Positions 24,923 to 33,466 are shown, counted from the first letter of the stretch. The stretch is 57,962 nucleotides of DNA from an uncultured Oscillospiraceae bacterium (GCA_934589835.1 CAKTOK010000006.1:1-57962); one strand, 5' to 3'. Program-made: numbers and translations. The notes: generated from the sequence alone by a model not told the origin.

Positions 24923-25390
24923 ATGCAGAAAATCATCGAGTTCATGAACACCCGCAGCTACGACGTTTTTATCCCGCTGACGGCGCTGGCCCTGCTGCGG
25001 CTGGCGATGTGCCGGGCACAGCTGCGGCGCACCGCGTCCATTCGGGAGAAAAAGGGCGTCTACCACGCCGTGCGGGATCACTACGCCGAGATCGGCGCGT
25101 GGCTGGGCATCCTCCCCTTCTGCCTGCTGGGGCTGATGCTGCCGAAGCTGTGGTTCGCGTGGCTGCCGCTGGCTGTGGCCGGAGGCATTTTTGCCGGGCG
25201 GGCCGGACGGAAAAAGGGTCTGGAGCTGGATGGCATCTACCGCGAGGTGGCATTGGAGCTGAAGCAGGAGGCCGAGGCGGAGGCCGCCCGCGAGGCTGCC
25301 GCCCACACACTGGAAGGCGGAACGGAGTCCCACGGCGAAGCAAAAGCTCCGGACAATACCGAGGATAAAGGAGAGACGGAAAATGGCTAA
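24923..25390 (+). CDS. Unknown two-segment membrane protein in the hisS-aspS operon
   Basis: I do not recognise this family. The 155-residue product has hydrophobic segments near residues 15-30 (DVFIPLTALALLRLAM) and 62-93 (LGILPFCLLGLMLPKLWFAWLPLAVAGGIFAG). A basic stretch sits between them, followed by a highly charged Glu/Ala-rich C-terminal tail. ATG 24923 follows aaggag directly after the T-box terminator, so it is the first gene under Asp T-box control. Its stop overlaps the hisS start by 8 bases, so the two are coupled. Codon use looks like its neighbours. It may be a membrane partner for a translation function, but nothing in it shows one. Confidence 0.8.
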   Translation: MQKIIEFMNTRSYDVFIPLTALALLRLAMCRAQLRRTASIREKKGVYHAVRDHYAEIGAWLGILPFCLLGLMLPKLWFAWLPLAVAGGIFAGRAGRKKGLELDGIYREVALELKQEAEAEAAREAAAHTLEGGTESHGEAKAPDNTEDKGETENG

Positions 25391-26741
25391 AATGACACCC
25401 CGCACCCTGTCGGGCTTTATGGAGCTGCTGCCCCAGCCGCAGCAGCAGATGGAGCGGATGATGGATATCCTCCGCCGGACGTACAGCCTGTACGGCTTCA
25501 CGCCGCTGGACACCCCGGTGATCGAGGCCAGCGAGGTGCTGCTGGCCAAGGGCGGCGGCGAGACGGAGAAGCAGATCTACCGCTTCCAGAAGGGAGACGC
25601 TGATCTGGCGCTGCGCTTCGACCTGACGGTGCCTCTGGCCAAGTATGTGGCCCTGCACTACAACGACCTGTCCTTCCCCTTCCGCCGCTATCAGATCGGC
25701 AAGGTCTACCGCGGCGAGCGTGCCCAGCGCGGCCGCTTCCGGGAGTTCTATCAGGCGGACATCGATGTGATCGGCGATGGGAAGCTGGACATCACCAACG
25801 AAGCGGAGATGCCCGCCATCATCTATCAGGCCTTCAGCACCCTTGGCCTGAAGCGGTTCCAGATCCGCGTCAACAACCGAAAGATCCTCAACGGCTTCTA
25901 CGCCATGCTGGGGCTGACCGAGCAGGCCGGCGACATCATGCGTACTGTGGACAAGCTGGACAAGCTCGGCGCTGAGAAGATCCGCGCCCTGTTGGTGGAT
26001 GAGGTGGGCGTGTCCGCCGAAAACGCCGATGAGATTCTGACATTCATCGCCATCACCGGCGGCAACGAGCAGGTGCTGGCCGCGCTGGAATCCTACCGCG
26101 GCCGCAGCGAGCTGTTCGATGAGGGACTGGACCAGCTGAACACGGTGGTGAAGTACCTGTCCGCCTTCGGCGTACCGGAGGAGAACTTTGCTGTGGACCT
26201 CACCATCGCCCGCGGGCTGGACTACTACACCGGCACCGTGTATGAGACGACGCTGCTGGACCATCCGGAGATCGGCTCCGTCTGCTCCGGCGGACGCTAC
26301 GACAATCTGGCAGAGTACTACACCGACCGGCAGCTGCCCGGCGTGGGCATCTCCATCGGGCTGACCCGCCTGTTCTATGTGCTGGGCGAGCAGGGGATGC
26401 TGAACCCCGCGCTGCCCACCGCACCCGCCGATGTGCTGATCCTGCCCATGACCGATGATCTGGCCCCCGCCGTAACGCTGGCCACCCGCCTCCGCGCCGC
26501 CGGCGTCCGCACCCAGCTTTATACCGAGCAGAAGAAGTTCAAGGCCAAGATGAACTACGCCGATAAGCTGGGCGTGCCCTATGTGGTGTTTCTGGGCGGT
26601 GATGAGATCGCCGCCGGCGTGGTGGCCTGCAAGGATATGACCTCCGGTCAGCAGACCACGCTGCCCTTCGACGAGACGCTGGCTCTGCTCCAAAGCGGCC
26701 TCGCGGAGCGGAATAAAGGCGCCGTGATCCTGGAAAAGTAA
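25383..26741 (+). CDS. hisS: Histidyl-tRNA synthetase
   Basis: Charges tRNA-His. The 452-residue class II synthetase has GFMELLPQPQQQMERM at the N terminus and motif 2 in the YQIGKVYRGERAQRGRFREF region. The histidine-specific motifs are ARGLDYYTGTVYE and CSGGRYDNL. Motif 3 is PGVGISIGLTRLFYVL, and the C-terminal anticodon-binding domain is DVLILPMTDDL onward. It overlaps the upstream membrane gene by 8 bases. It lies under an Asp-type T-box, so its expression should follow tRNA-Asp and not tRNA-His charging. aspS follows after 62 bases. Confidence 0.96.
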   Translation: MAKMTPRTLSGFMELLPQPQQQMERMMDILRRTYSLYGFTPLDTPVIEASEVLLAKGGGETEKQIYRFQKGDADLALRFDLTVPLAKYVALHYNDLSFPFRRYQIGKVYRGERAQRGRFREFYQADIDVIGDGKLDITNEAEMPAIIYQAFSTLGLKRFQIRVNNRKILNGFYAMLGLTEQAGDIMRTVDKLDKLGAEKIRALLVDEVGVSAENADEILTFIAITGGNEQVLAALESYRGRSELFDEGLDQLNTVVKYLSAFGVPEENFAVDLTIARGLDYYTGTVYETTLLDHPEIGSVCSGGRYDNLAEYYTDRQLPGVGISIGLTRLFYVLGEQGMLNPALPTAPADVLILPMTDDLAPAVTLATRLRAAGVRTQLYTEQKKFKAKMNYADKLGVPYVVFLGGDEIAAGVVACKDMTSGQQTTLPFDETLALLQSGLAERNKGAVILEK

Positions 26742-26803
26742 AAACAAATCGTAATATTTCTGCCGATTTATACAATACACTATCAATATAGGAGGACAAC
26801 ACA

Positions 26804-28588
26804 ATGATGCAGATGCGTACACATACCTGCAATGAGCTGCGACTGGAGCACGTTGGCCAGTCTGTCAAGCTGGTGGGCTGGATGGAGAACGTCCGTGCCG
26901 TGGGCCAGAATTTCGCTTTTGTGGTGCTCCGTGACTTCTACGGCACCACTCAGATCGTGGTAGAGCGCGAGGACATGATGGCCATTATCCGCGACCTGAA
27001 CAAGGAGTCCACCATCAGCGTGGAGGGCGTGGTCCGTGAGCGCGCCAGCAAAAACCCCAAGCAGGCCACCGGCGACATCGAGGTAGTCCCCAGCAGGATC
27101 GAGGTACTGGGCCGCTGCCGCTACAACTCCCTGCCCTTTGAGATCAACCGCAGCCGCGAGGCCGATGAGCAGCAGCGTCTGAAATACCGCTATCTGGACC
27201 TGCGTAACCCCGCGGTAAAGCAGAACATTATCCTGCGCTGCCAGGTGGTGGCAGCCCTGCGGGCCGCCATGACCGAGCACGGCTTTCTGGAGATCACCAC
27301 GCCTATTCTGACGGCCTCCTCTCCCGAGGGCGCCCGCGACTATCTGGTACCTGCCCGCAAGCACCCCGGCAAGTTCTACGCCCTGCCGCAGGCCCCCCAG
27401 CAGTTCAAGCAGCTGCTGATGACCTCTGGCTTCGACCGGTACTTCCAGATCGCCCCCTGCTTCCGGGACGAGGACGCCCGCGGCGACCGTTCTCCCGGCG
27501 AGTTCTATCAGCTGGATATGGAGATGGCCTTCGCCACGCAGGACGATGTCTTCGCCGTGCTGGAGGACGTGCTGCCTCCCATCTTCGCCAAATACGGCAC
27601 CTATAACGTGGCGTCCTCCGCCCCGTTCCGCCGCATCGCCTACAACGACGCCATGGAGACCTACGGCTCCGACAAGCCGGACCTGCGTATCGACCTGAAG
27701 CTCACCGACATCTCCGAGGAGGTGAAGGGCTGCGGCTTTGAGCAGCTGGACGGCAAGGTGGTCAAGGCCATCGCCGTCAGCGACTGCACCCTGACCCGCA
27801 AGGCCATTGACCAGCTGTGCACCGATGTGGAGGTGCAGTCCGGCAGCAAGCCCTACTGGTTCAAGGTAGACGAGAACGGCCAGCTGGCCGGCGGCATCGC
27901 CAAGTTCATGACCGGCTGCCAGACGGCGCTCACCGCCAAGCTGGGCCTGAAGCCCAATATGCTGGTGGGCGTGGCCGCCGGTGACAAGGGTGCGGCCATC
28001 AAGACCGCCGGCGTTATGCGAAATAAGCTGGGTGCCGCCTGTGAGGGCCACATGGACAAGGAACGCTACGAGTTCTGCTGGATCGTGGACTTCCCCATGT
28101 ACGAGATCGGCGATGAGTCCGGCGAGCTGGAGTTCTGCCACAATCCGTTCTCCATGCCCAACGGCGGCATGGAAACGCTGCTGAAGGCCGAGCGCGGCGA
28201 GATGGATCCGTTGGACATCTACGCCAACCAGTACGATCTGGTATGCAACGGCGTGGAGCTCAGCTCCGGCGCCGTCCGCAACCACGATCCCGAGATCATG
28301 ATCAAGGCCTTTGAGCTGGTACGTCTGGGCGAGGAGGATGTGAAAAAGAAATTCCCCGCCATGTACAATGCCTTCTGCTACGGCGCGCCTCCCCATGCCG
28401 GTATCGCCCCGGGCGTGGATCGCATGGTGATGCTGCTGGCGGGCGAAAGCTCCATCCGCGAGATCATCCCCTTCCCCATGAACAAGAACGCGCAGGACGT
28501 GATGATGGGCGCACCCTCCACCGTGGAGCAGAAGCAGCTGGATGAGCTGCACATTGCCATCGTGGGCGATGTGGAGAAGGACGACTGA
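26804..28588 (+). CDS. aspS: Aspartyl-tRNA synthetase
   Basis: Charges tRNA-Asp. The 594-residue product has the N-terminal OB-fold anticodon-binding domain (residues about 1-105). Motif 2 is QIAPCFRDEDARGDRSPGEF. A bacterial GAD-type insertion follows (about residues 300-420, DISEEVKGCGFEQL onward). Motif 3 is GVDRMVMLLAGESSIREIIPF near the end. The start is the first of two adjacent ATG codons after aggagg. The 62-base AT-rich gap after hisS may hold an extra promoter. Whether it also mischarges tRNA-Asn is not visible; gat genes are not in the window. Its stop overlaps the AlaX-like start (TGATG). Confidence 0.96.
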   Translation: MMQMRTHTCNELRLEHVGQSVKLVGWMENVRAVGQNFAFVVLRDFYGTTQIVVEREDMMAIIRDLNKESTISVEGVVRERASKNPKQATGDIEVVPSRIEVLGRCRYNSLPFEINRSREADEQQRLKYRYLDLRNPAVKQNIILRCQVVAALRAAMTEHGFLEITTPILTASSPEGARDYLVPARKHPGKFYALPQAPQQFKQLLMTSGFDRYFQIAPCFRDEDARGDRSPGEFYQLDMEMAFATQDDVFAVLEDVLPPIFAKYGTYNVASSAPFRRIAYNDAMETYGSDKPDLRIDLKLTDISEEVKGCGFEQLDGKVVKAIAVSDCTLTRKAIDQLCTDVEVQSGSKPYWFKVDENGQLAGGIAKFMTGCQTALTAKLGLKPNMLVGVAAGDKGAAIKTAGVMRNKLGAACEGHMDKERYEFCWIVDFPMYEIGDESGELEFCHNPFSMPNGGMETLLKAERGEMDPLDIYANQYDLVCNGVELSSGAVRNHDPEIMIKAFELVRLGEEDVKKKFPAMYNAFCYGAPPHAGIAPGVDRMVMLLAGESSIREIIPFPMNKNAQDVMMGAPSTVEQKQLDELHIAIVGDVEKDD

Positions 28589-29736
28589 TGGACACCGCCA
28601 AGCTCTACTACGACGATCCGTTCCTGCGGGAATTCACCGCACAGGTGCTGTCCTGCGAGGCGGAGAAGCAGCACTGGTCTGTGGTGCTGGACCGCACCGC
28701 CTTTTATCCCGAGGGCGGCGGCCAGCCCGCTGATCGCGGTACGCTGAACAGCGCGGCGGTGCTGGACGTGCAGGAGCGCAGCGGCGTCATCGTCCATACC
28801 TGCGACGCGCCGCTGCCGGTGGGCGAACGGGTGTCCGGCAGCATCGACTGGGCGCGGCGCTTCGACCATATGCAGCAGCACTCCGGCGAGCATATCCTCT
28901 CCGGTCTGCTGTGCAGCACGTTCCACTGCGACAATGTGGGCTTCCACATGGGCGCGGACGTGGTCACCATCGACTACAATGCCGCCATTACATGGGAGCA
29001 GGCGCTGGCCGTGGAGCGGCGCGCCAACGCTTATATTCAGGAGGACCATCCCATCCGCATTCTCTGGCCCGACGCCGGCGAGCTGGCCGCCCTGCCCTAC
29101 CGCAGCAAGAAGGAGCTGACCGGCGCGGTGCGGCTGACGGAGTTTCCCGGGGCGGACCTGTGCGCCTGCTGCGGCACCCATGTGGCCCGCAGCGGTCAGG
29201 TGGGGCTGGTGAAGCTGCTGAGCTGCCAGAAATTCCGGGACGGCGTGCGGCTGGAGCTGCTGTGCGGCCAGCGGGCGCTGGACTATCTGGCCGCCTGCTG
29301 GGAGCAGGCCCGTCAGATCGGACAGGCTCTGTCCGTCAAGCCCACGGCGGCGGCAGCGTCTGTGACCCGCTTGCAGGAGGAGCTGCTGACCGCCCGAGAA
29401 AAGGCCGCCCGTCTGGAGGAGGCATCCTTCGCCCATACGGCGGAGCAGTACCGCGGCGCCGGAAACGTTCTGCACATCACCGGCCGTCTGGACGGCGATG
29501 GCGCACGGCGGCTGTGCGATGGCATCGCCCGAGCCGCAGGTGGACGCTGCGCCGTGTTTGCCGGTGAAGACGGCAGCTACCAGTACGCCCTCATCGAGGA
29601 CGGCGGCGACCTACACCCGCTGGTGTCACAGCTGAACGCTGCCCTGCATGGGCGCGGCGGCGGACGGGGCGGCTTTGCCCAGGGCAGTGCCGCCTGCACG
29701 GCAGAGGAGATCCGCACCTTTTTCCAGGGCCGCTGA
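28588..29736 (+). CDS. AlaX-type alanyl-tRNA editing protein with DHHA1 domain
   Basis: Trans-editing hydrolases of the AlaX family remove serine or glycine wrongly attached to tRNA-Ala. The 382-residue product resembles the C-terminal part of alanyl-tRNA synthetase. Residues 1-80 form a second-domain-like beta barrel (TAFYPEGGGQPADRG). The zinc-binding editing centre has HSGEH (HxxxH, about residues 97-101) and CACCGTHV (CxxxH). A coiled coil and a C-terminal DHHA1-like domain ending in the GGRGGFAQGS loop complete it, so it is the long (AlaX-L) type. It overlaps aspS by 1 base and is the last gene of the T-box operon. Confidence 0.9.
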   Translation: MDTAKLYYDDPFLREFTAQVLSCEAEKQHWSVVLDRTAFYPEGGGQPADRGTLNSAAVLDVQERSGVIVHTCDAPLPVGERVSGSIDWARRFDHMQQHSGEHILSGLLCSTFHCDNVGFHMGADVVTIDYNAAITWEQALAVERRANAYIQEDHPIRILWPDAGELAALPYRSKKELTGAVRLTEFPGADLCACCGTHVARSGQVGLVKLLSCQKFRDGVRLELLCGQRALDYLAACWEQARQIGQALSVKPTAAAASVTRLQEELLTAREKAARLEEASFAHTAEQYRGAGNVLHITGRLDGDGARRLCDGIARAAGGRCAVFAGEDGSYQYALIEDGGDLHPLVSQLNAALHGRGGGRGGFAQGSAACTAEEIRTFFQGR

Positions 29737-29781
29737 AGCCTCCGCCATACGAAGCCTTTCTTTCTGTTTTTGCCAAAAAAT

Positions 29782-29825
29782 AACCCCCGAATGTGTGCAT
29801 TTCGCGCAATTCGGGGGTTTCTTTT
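29782..29825 (+). terminator. Terminator of the hisS-aspS operon
   Basis: AACCCCCGAAT (29782-29792) pairs with ATTCGGGGGTT (29809-29819), followed by T-rich tctttttcc, 45 bases after the AlaX-like stop. Confidence 0.9.
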
Positions 29826-29837
29826 TCCGATGGTCCG

Positions 29838-29846
29838 TGTTAAAAT
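29838..29846 (+). promoter_or_regulatory. Extended -10 of the MATE transporter gene
   Basis: TGT-TAAAAT, 36 bases before the MATE start. No convincing -35; the expected position lies in the tail of the terminator. Confidence 0.5.
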
Positions 29847-29882
29847 GGATTGTTACAGTAATTGAGTCGAAAAGGAGTCCCT

Positions 29883-31253
29883 ATGCAGAGCGAAAACAAG
29901 CTGGGCGTCATGCCCATTTCCAAGCTGATCTGGAATATGTCCCTGCCCATCATCGCGTCCATGCTGGTGCAGGCACTGTACAATATCGTGGACAGCGTGT
30001 TTGTCAGCCGCGTCAGCGAGCAGGCGCTGACCGCCGTATCGCTGGCCTTCCCCGCCCAGAACCTGATGATCGGTCTGGCCACCGGCACCGCCGTGGGCGT
30101 CAACGCCCTGATGGGCCGTGCGCTGGGCGCCGGTCTGCGGGAGCGGGCCGACCGTGTGGCCAACAACGGCGTGTTTCTGGCCGTCGTGGGCTTCATCATC
30201 TCCGCCGTGCTGGGCCTGACCTGCTCCGACCTGTTTTTCCGGTCCCAGACCCAGGTGGAAAGCATCATCCAGATGGGCAACGACTATCTGCGTATCGTCA
30301 CCGTCGGCTCGTTGGGAATGTTCTGCCAGATCATGTACGAGCGCCTCTTGCAGGGCACGGGCCGCTCCCTGCTGAGTATGTACACACAGGGATTGGGGGC
30401 CATCATCAATATCGCGCTGGACCCCGTTTTCATCTTCGTGCTGGACATGGGCGTGGCGGGCGCCGCCGTTGCCACCATCATCGGTCAATTCTGCGGCTGC
30501 GCGCTGGCCATCTGGTTCAATCACAGGAAGAACACGGATATCCATCTGTCCGTGAAGCGCTTCCGCCCCGACTGGCCGCTGGTCGGCGAGATCTACGCCA
30601 TTGGCCTGCCCAGCGTCATCATGGTGGCCATCGGCTCCGTCATGACGTTTCTGATGAACAAGATCCTCATCACCTACCATTCCGCTCATGAGACGGCGGC
30701 CACCGCCTTCGGCGTCTATTTCAAGCTGAACTCCTTTATCTTCATGCCCATCTTCGGCATGAACAACGGCGTGATTCCCATCGTGGCATATAACTACGGC
30801 GCGCAGAACCGCCGCCGTATGGTGGAGACCATCAAGCGCAGCACGCTATATGCCTCTCTCATCATGGTTTTCGGCATGACACTGTTCCTGCTGATCCCGG
30901 GCACGCTGCTGAGGATCTTCGATGCCACGGATACCATGCTGGCCGTTGGCGTTCCCGCCCTTCGCATCATTTCCCTGAGCTTCTGCATGGCGGGTGCGTG
31001 CATTGCGCTGGGCAGCTCGTTCCAGGCACTGGGCAAGTCGCTGTATTCCATGATCACTTCCATCGTGCGTCAGCTGGTGTTTCTGGTACCCATCGCCTAT
31101 GTGCTGGCGCGGTACGGCGCGTCTGTCGGCAACAGCAATTTGGTGTGGTGGTGCTTCCCCATCGCCGAGATCGCATCGCTGTGCCTGACGCTGTGCTTCT
31201 TCCGCCATGTGTACCAAACCATGATCGCGGAAATACCGGAGGGGCATGAATAA
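29883..31253 (+). CDS. MATE family efflux transporter
   Basis: A cation-coupled multidrug/toxin exporter of 12 predicted membrane helices. The 456-residue product has the family opening PISKLIWNMSLPIIASMLVQALYNIVDSVFVS. The internal repeat has ALYNIVDSVF in the first half and VYFKLNSFIFMPIFGMNNGVIPIVAYNYGA in the second. ATG 29883 follows aaaggag; the TTG at 29862 in the same frame lies before that site. It is a single-gene unit between terminators. The substrate is unknown; many clostridial members are annotated DinF/NorM-like without data. Confidence 0.93.
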   Translation: MQSENKLGVMPISKLIWNMSLPIIASMLVQALYNIVDSVFVSRVSEQALTAVSLAFPAQNLMIGLATGTAVGVNALMGRALGAGLRERADRVANNGVFLAVVGFIISAVLGLTCSDLFFRSQTQVESIIQMGNDYLRIVTVGSLGMFCQIMYERLLQGTGRSLLSMYTQGLGAIINIALDPVFIFVLDMGVAGAAVATIIGQFCGCALAIWFNHRKNTDIHLSVKRFRPDWPLVGEIYAIGLPSVIMVAIGSVMTFLMNKILITYHSAHETAATAFGVYFKLNSFIFMPIFGMNNGVIPIVAYNYGAQNRRRMVETIKRSTLYASLIMVFGMTLFLLIPGTLLRIFDATDTMLAVGVPALRIISLSFCMAGACIALGSSFQALGKSLYSMITSIVRQLVFLVPIAYVLARYGASVGNSNLVWWCFPIAEIASLCLTLCFFRHVYQTMIAEIPEGHE

Positions 31254-31256
31254 GCG

Positions 31257-31286
31257 AAAAGAGAGCCGAGAGGCTCTCTTTTTTTA
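31257..31286 (+). terminator. Terminator of the MATE gene
   Basis: AAAAGAGAGCC pairs with GGCTCTCTTTT around gaga, followed by more T; 3 bases after the MATE stop. Confidence 0.93.
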
Positions 31287-31378
31287 CTCGTTTTTGTTTT
31301 GGCGTGCATGGGCTGTTTCGTGCCGCAGCGTGAAGCCTCCCTTTGCCCACGGCAGCAATCAAAAAGCCCGTTCATAGC

Positions 31379-31414
31379 AGCAAAAGCCTCGCCCTGACGG
31401 GCGAGGCCTTTGCT
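31379..31414. terminator. Second hairpin in the MATE/rnhA convergent gap
   Basis: GCCTCGCCC-tgac-GGGCGAGGC, extended on both sides by AGCAAA and TTTGCT with one mismatch. It is rich in A on the left arm and T on the right, so it may terminate either direction. The rest of this 293-base gap (31254-31546) shows no gene. Confidence 0.7.
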
Positions 31415-31546
31415 GTGTGTTTTGTGTGTTAGGAGAGAGAGAAAATCACATAAGGAAGGGAAGTTCCTTTGGATGCTGCTATATTACCTGTCAAAATTGA
31501 CGGAATCATGAATCGCCCATGAACTTTTTGTGAATTTCCCCTGCTC

Positions 31547-31984
31547 CTATTGAAATTTTTTGCTCTCCGCCACGGCCATCTGATCGCAGCGGTTGTTTCG
31601 TTCGTTCTCCGCGTGACCCTTCACCCAGTGGCAGCGGATCTCGTGGCGGTCCGTCAGGGCCAGCAGCTTTTCCCAAAGGTCGGGGTTCAGCGCCGGCTTT
31701 TTGTCCGCCTTGACCCACCCCCGCTTCTGCCAGCTGCGGGCCCAGCCCTTGTCCAGCCCGTCAATGACGTATCTGGAGTCGGAGTACAGCTCCACCGCGC
31801 AGGGCTCCTTCAGCAGGGCCAAGGCCTCGATGACGGCGGTCAGCTCCATGCGGTTGTTGGTGGTATTGGCCTCGCCGCCGGACAGCTCCTTCTCCGTCTC
31901 TTTATAGCGGAGGATCGCGCCCCATCCCCCCGGCCCAGGGTTGCCGCTGCAAGCGCCGTCGGTGTAAATCTCAACTGTTTTCAT
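31547..31984 (-). CDS. rnhA: Ribonuclease HI
   Basis: Degrades RNA in RNA-DNA hybrids. The 145-residue product has all catalytic acids of RNase HI: Asp9 ([11 protein letters not shown]), Glu47 (NRMELTA), Asp69 (YSDSRYV) and Asp134 (NRCDQMA), plus His124. It also has the basic handle [13 protein letters not shown] 31984 matches the family N terminus; a GTG two codons upstream is possible. The start overlaps (ATGA) the stop of a 55-codon upstream frame that repeats the first RNase H residues. No gene start other than this is needed for function. Confidence 0.95.
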   Translation of the reverse strand: MKTVEIYTDGACSGNPGPGGWGAILRYKETEKELSGGEANTTNNRMELTAVIEALALLKEPCAVELYSDSRYVIDGLDKGWARSWQKRGWVKADKKPALNPDLWEKLLALTDRHEIRCHWVKGHAENERNNRCDQMAVAESKKFQ

Positions 31985-32148
31985 TGGCACTTCATTTCTT
32001 CCGGTCTTTCTGACCCGCTGCCCTTCCCATCCGGCGGCGCTTGCTCGTCATCCCCGAGCGGTTGCCGCGCCAGCGGCGAGCGAGTGGGGACATCGAACAA
32101 AGCGGCGAAGCCCGCTTTGCCGTCGGTGTAGATAGTGACTGTTTTCAT
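31981..32148 (-). pseudogene. Short ORF repeating the start of rnhA
   Basis: Codes 55 residues: MKTVTIYTDG, nearly the same as the first ten of RNase HI ([10 protein letters not shown]), and then an unrelated basic/acidic sequence (KAGFAALFDVPTRSPLARQP...). The nucleotides around both start codons also match (aagaaatga, then atgaaaacagt). It ends in ATGA on the rnhA start codon. It is either a leftover of a tandem duplication with a foreign repeat inserted after codon 10, or a coupled leader ORF. An AAAGCGG/CCGCTTT hairpin marks the point where the similarity stops (32099-32118). Confidence 0.6.
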
Positions 32149-32230
32149 AGATTTCTCATTTCTTGCTGTCTCTCCGGTTTTTATAGGTCTTGCTTCTCCT
32201 ACGCCGGCGGACACCTTCTGTCTCCGACGG

Positions 32231-32295
32231 CCCCATTTCTTTCAGCAGCGAAAGAAATGGGGGAAAGAACGCCGCCAAAAACCGATGGTTTTTGG
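32231..32295. repeat. Pair of intergenic palindromes (REP-like)
   Basis: Two perfect inverted repeats lie 12 bases apart: CCCCATTTCTTTC with GAAAGAAATGGGG (32231-32243, 32250-32262), then CCAAAAACC-gat-GGTTTTTGG (32275-32295). They lie in the 306-base gap (32149-32454) between the rnhA leader and trmO. That gap holds no convincing gene; a further small hairpin, CCGCAC-aggg-GTGCGG, lies near the trmO end. Confidence 0.7.
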
Positions 32296-32454
32296 ATTTC
32301 CTTTCTCTGCCGGGCAGCGCGTTCCGATCCGTCCGAAATGTAGAATCGACGTATTTCTCTGTGCGCTGCCGCTTTTGCTCTGAAATGCGCTGTTATCCGC
32401 TGCTACCGGATTCAGCGGCTCTCCGCCCCGCACAGGGGTGCGGCACACGCCGCC

Positions 32455-33126
32455 TTATTCTACGCCCAGAACGGTCAGCACGCCGCCCTCCACGCGGAAG
32501 CGGATGTTCCGCCCGCCGTAGGCCATGCCGTAGACTCGCTGGGGGTCCTCCTGATAGCGGGGCCGCGGGTCGTTGGCCAGCACAGACAGCAAGCCCTGCC
32601 GCTCCGCCGCCGGTATGGCTTCCAGCAGCTCCTGCGGGAACGCCACCGCCAGCCGCGCACCGGCCAGACCGGCGGTAAAGCCGCCGGAGGCCTCGGGATG
32701 GCTGTCGGTATAGGCCAGATAGGGCTTGATATCAAAAATGGGCGTCCCGCTGACCAGATCGGCGCCCCGCACATGGAGCACCGGCCCCTCCGGCGTGTCC
32801 CACTCGATGCGCTCCAGCACCACGGAGGACAGGCCCAGTCCGTTGGGCCGGAAGGGCGAGCGGGTGGCGAACACGCCCATGCGGGCATTGCCTCCCAGCC
32901 GCGGCGGCCGGACCGTAGGGGACCAGCCCTGCCGCAGCGCACGGTCAAACTGCCAGATCAGCCAGATGTGGGAGAAAGCCTCCAGCCCCCGCAGGGCCGC
33001 CGGATCGCGGTAGGCCGGCTCCAGCACGATACGCCCCGGGCAGTCGGCCACGCCGCTCTGCCGCGGCACGCCGAACTTCTCGGCAAAGGGCGTCTCAATG
33101 CGGGCGATGGGTGTGATGTCCGCCAT
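32455..33126 (-). CDS. trmO: tRNA (N6-threonylcarbamoyladenosine37-N6)-methyltransferase TrmO
   Basis: TrmO (TsaA/YaeB family) N6-methylates t6A37 in a tRNA-Thr species with AdoMet. The 223-residue product opens ITPIARIETPFAEKFGVPRQSG. It has GLEAFSHIWLIWQFD near residue 48 and the family signature GVFATRSPFRPNGLGLSSVVLERI (residues about 83-106). GADLVSGTPIFDIKPYLAYTDSH follows, and a C-terminal domain ends with DPRPRYQED and VYGMAYGGRNIRF. It begins 2 bases after the stop of the small membrane gene, so it probably ends the gyrase operon. Confidence 0.94.
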   Translation of the reverse strand: MADITPIARIETPFAEKFGVPRQSGVADCPGRIVLEPAYRDPAALRGLEAFSHIWLIWQFDRALRQGWSPTVRPPRLGGNARMGVFATRSPFRPNGLGLSSVVLERIEWDTPEGPVLHVRGADLVSGTPIFDIKPYLAYTDSHPEASGGFTAGLAGARLAVAFPQELLEAIPAAERQGLLSVLANDPRPRYQEDPQRVYGMAYGGRNIRFRVEGGVLTVLGVE

Positions 33127-33128
33127 GG

Positions 33129-33466
33129 TCAGCGCTCCCGCCGTCCGGTGTCGGTGAGGTGGGCGGTGATGTCCTTTGGCAGCCGCAGCAGCCGCACGAT
33201 CTCACCGGCCACGATGATGACCATCCCCGCCACGATGATATCGATGTTCTTTCTGGTGCTGGCGGTGAAAAACATCAGAAGCAGCACCAACAGCAGTCCC
33301 ATATTGATGCGGCCGTTGCCCTCCTCGATCTGCCGGAGCGTTTCGTCCTTGTCGTAAATGACCTTGTTATAGACAAACTGGGTCTTGGCTGCCGCGTTGT
33401 GGTACAGCGTCTTGGTGAAATACTGCCAGCGGGTCAGGGGCACCATGGCCTCTCTAGGCGCGCTGC

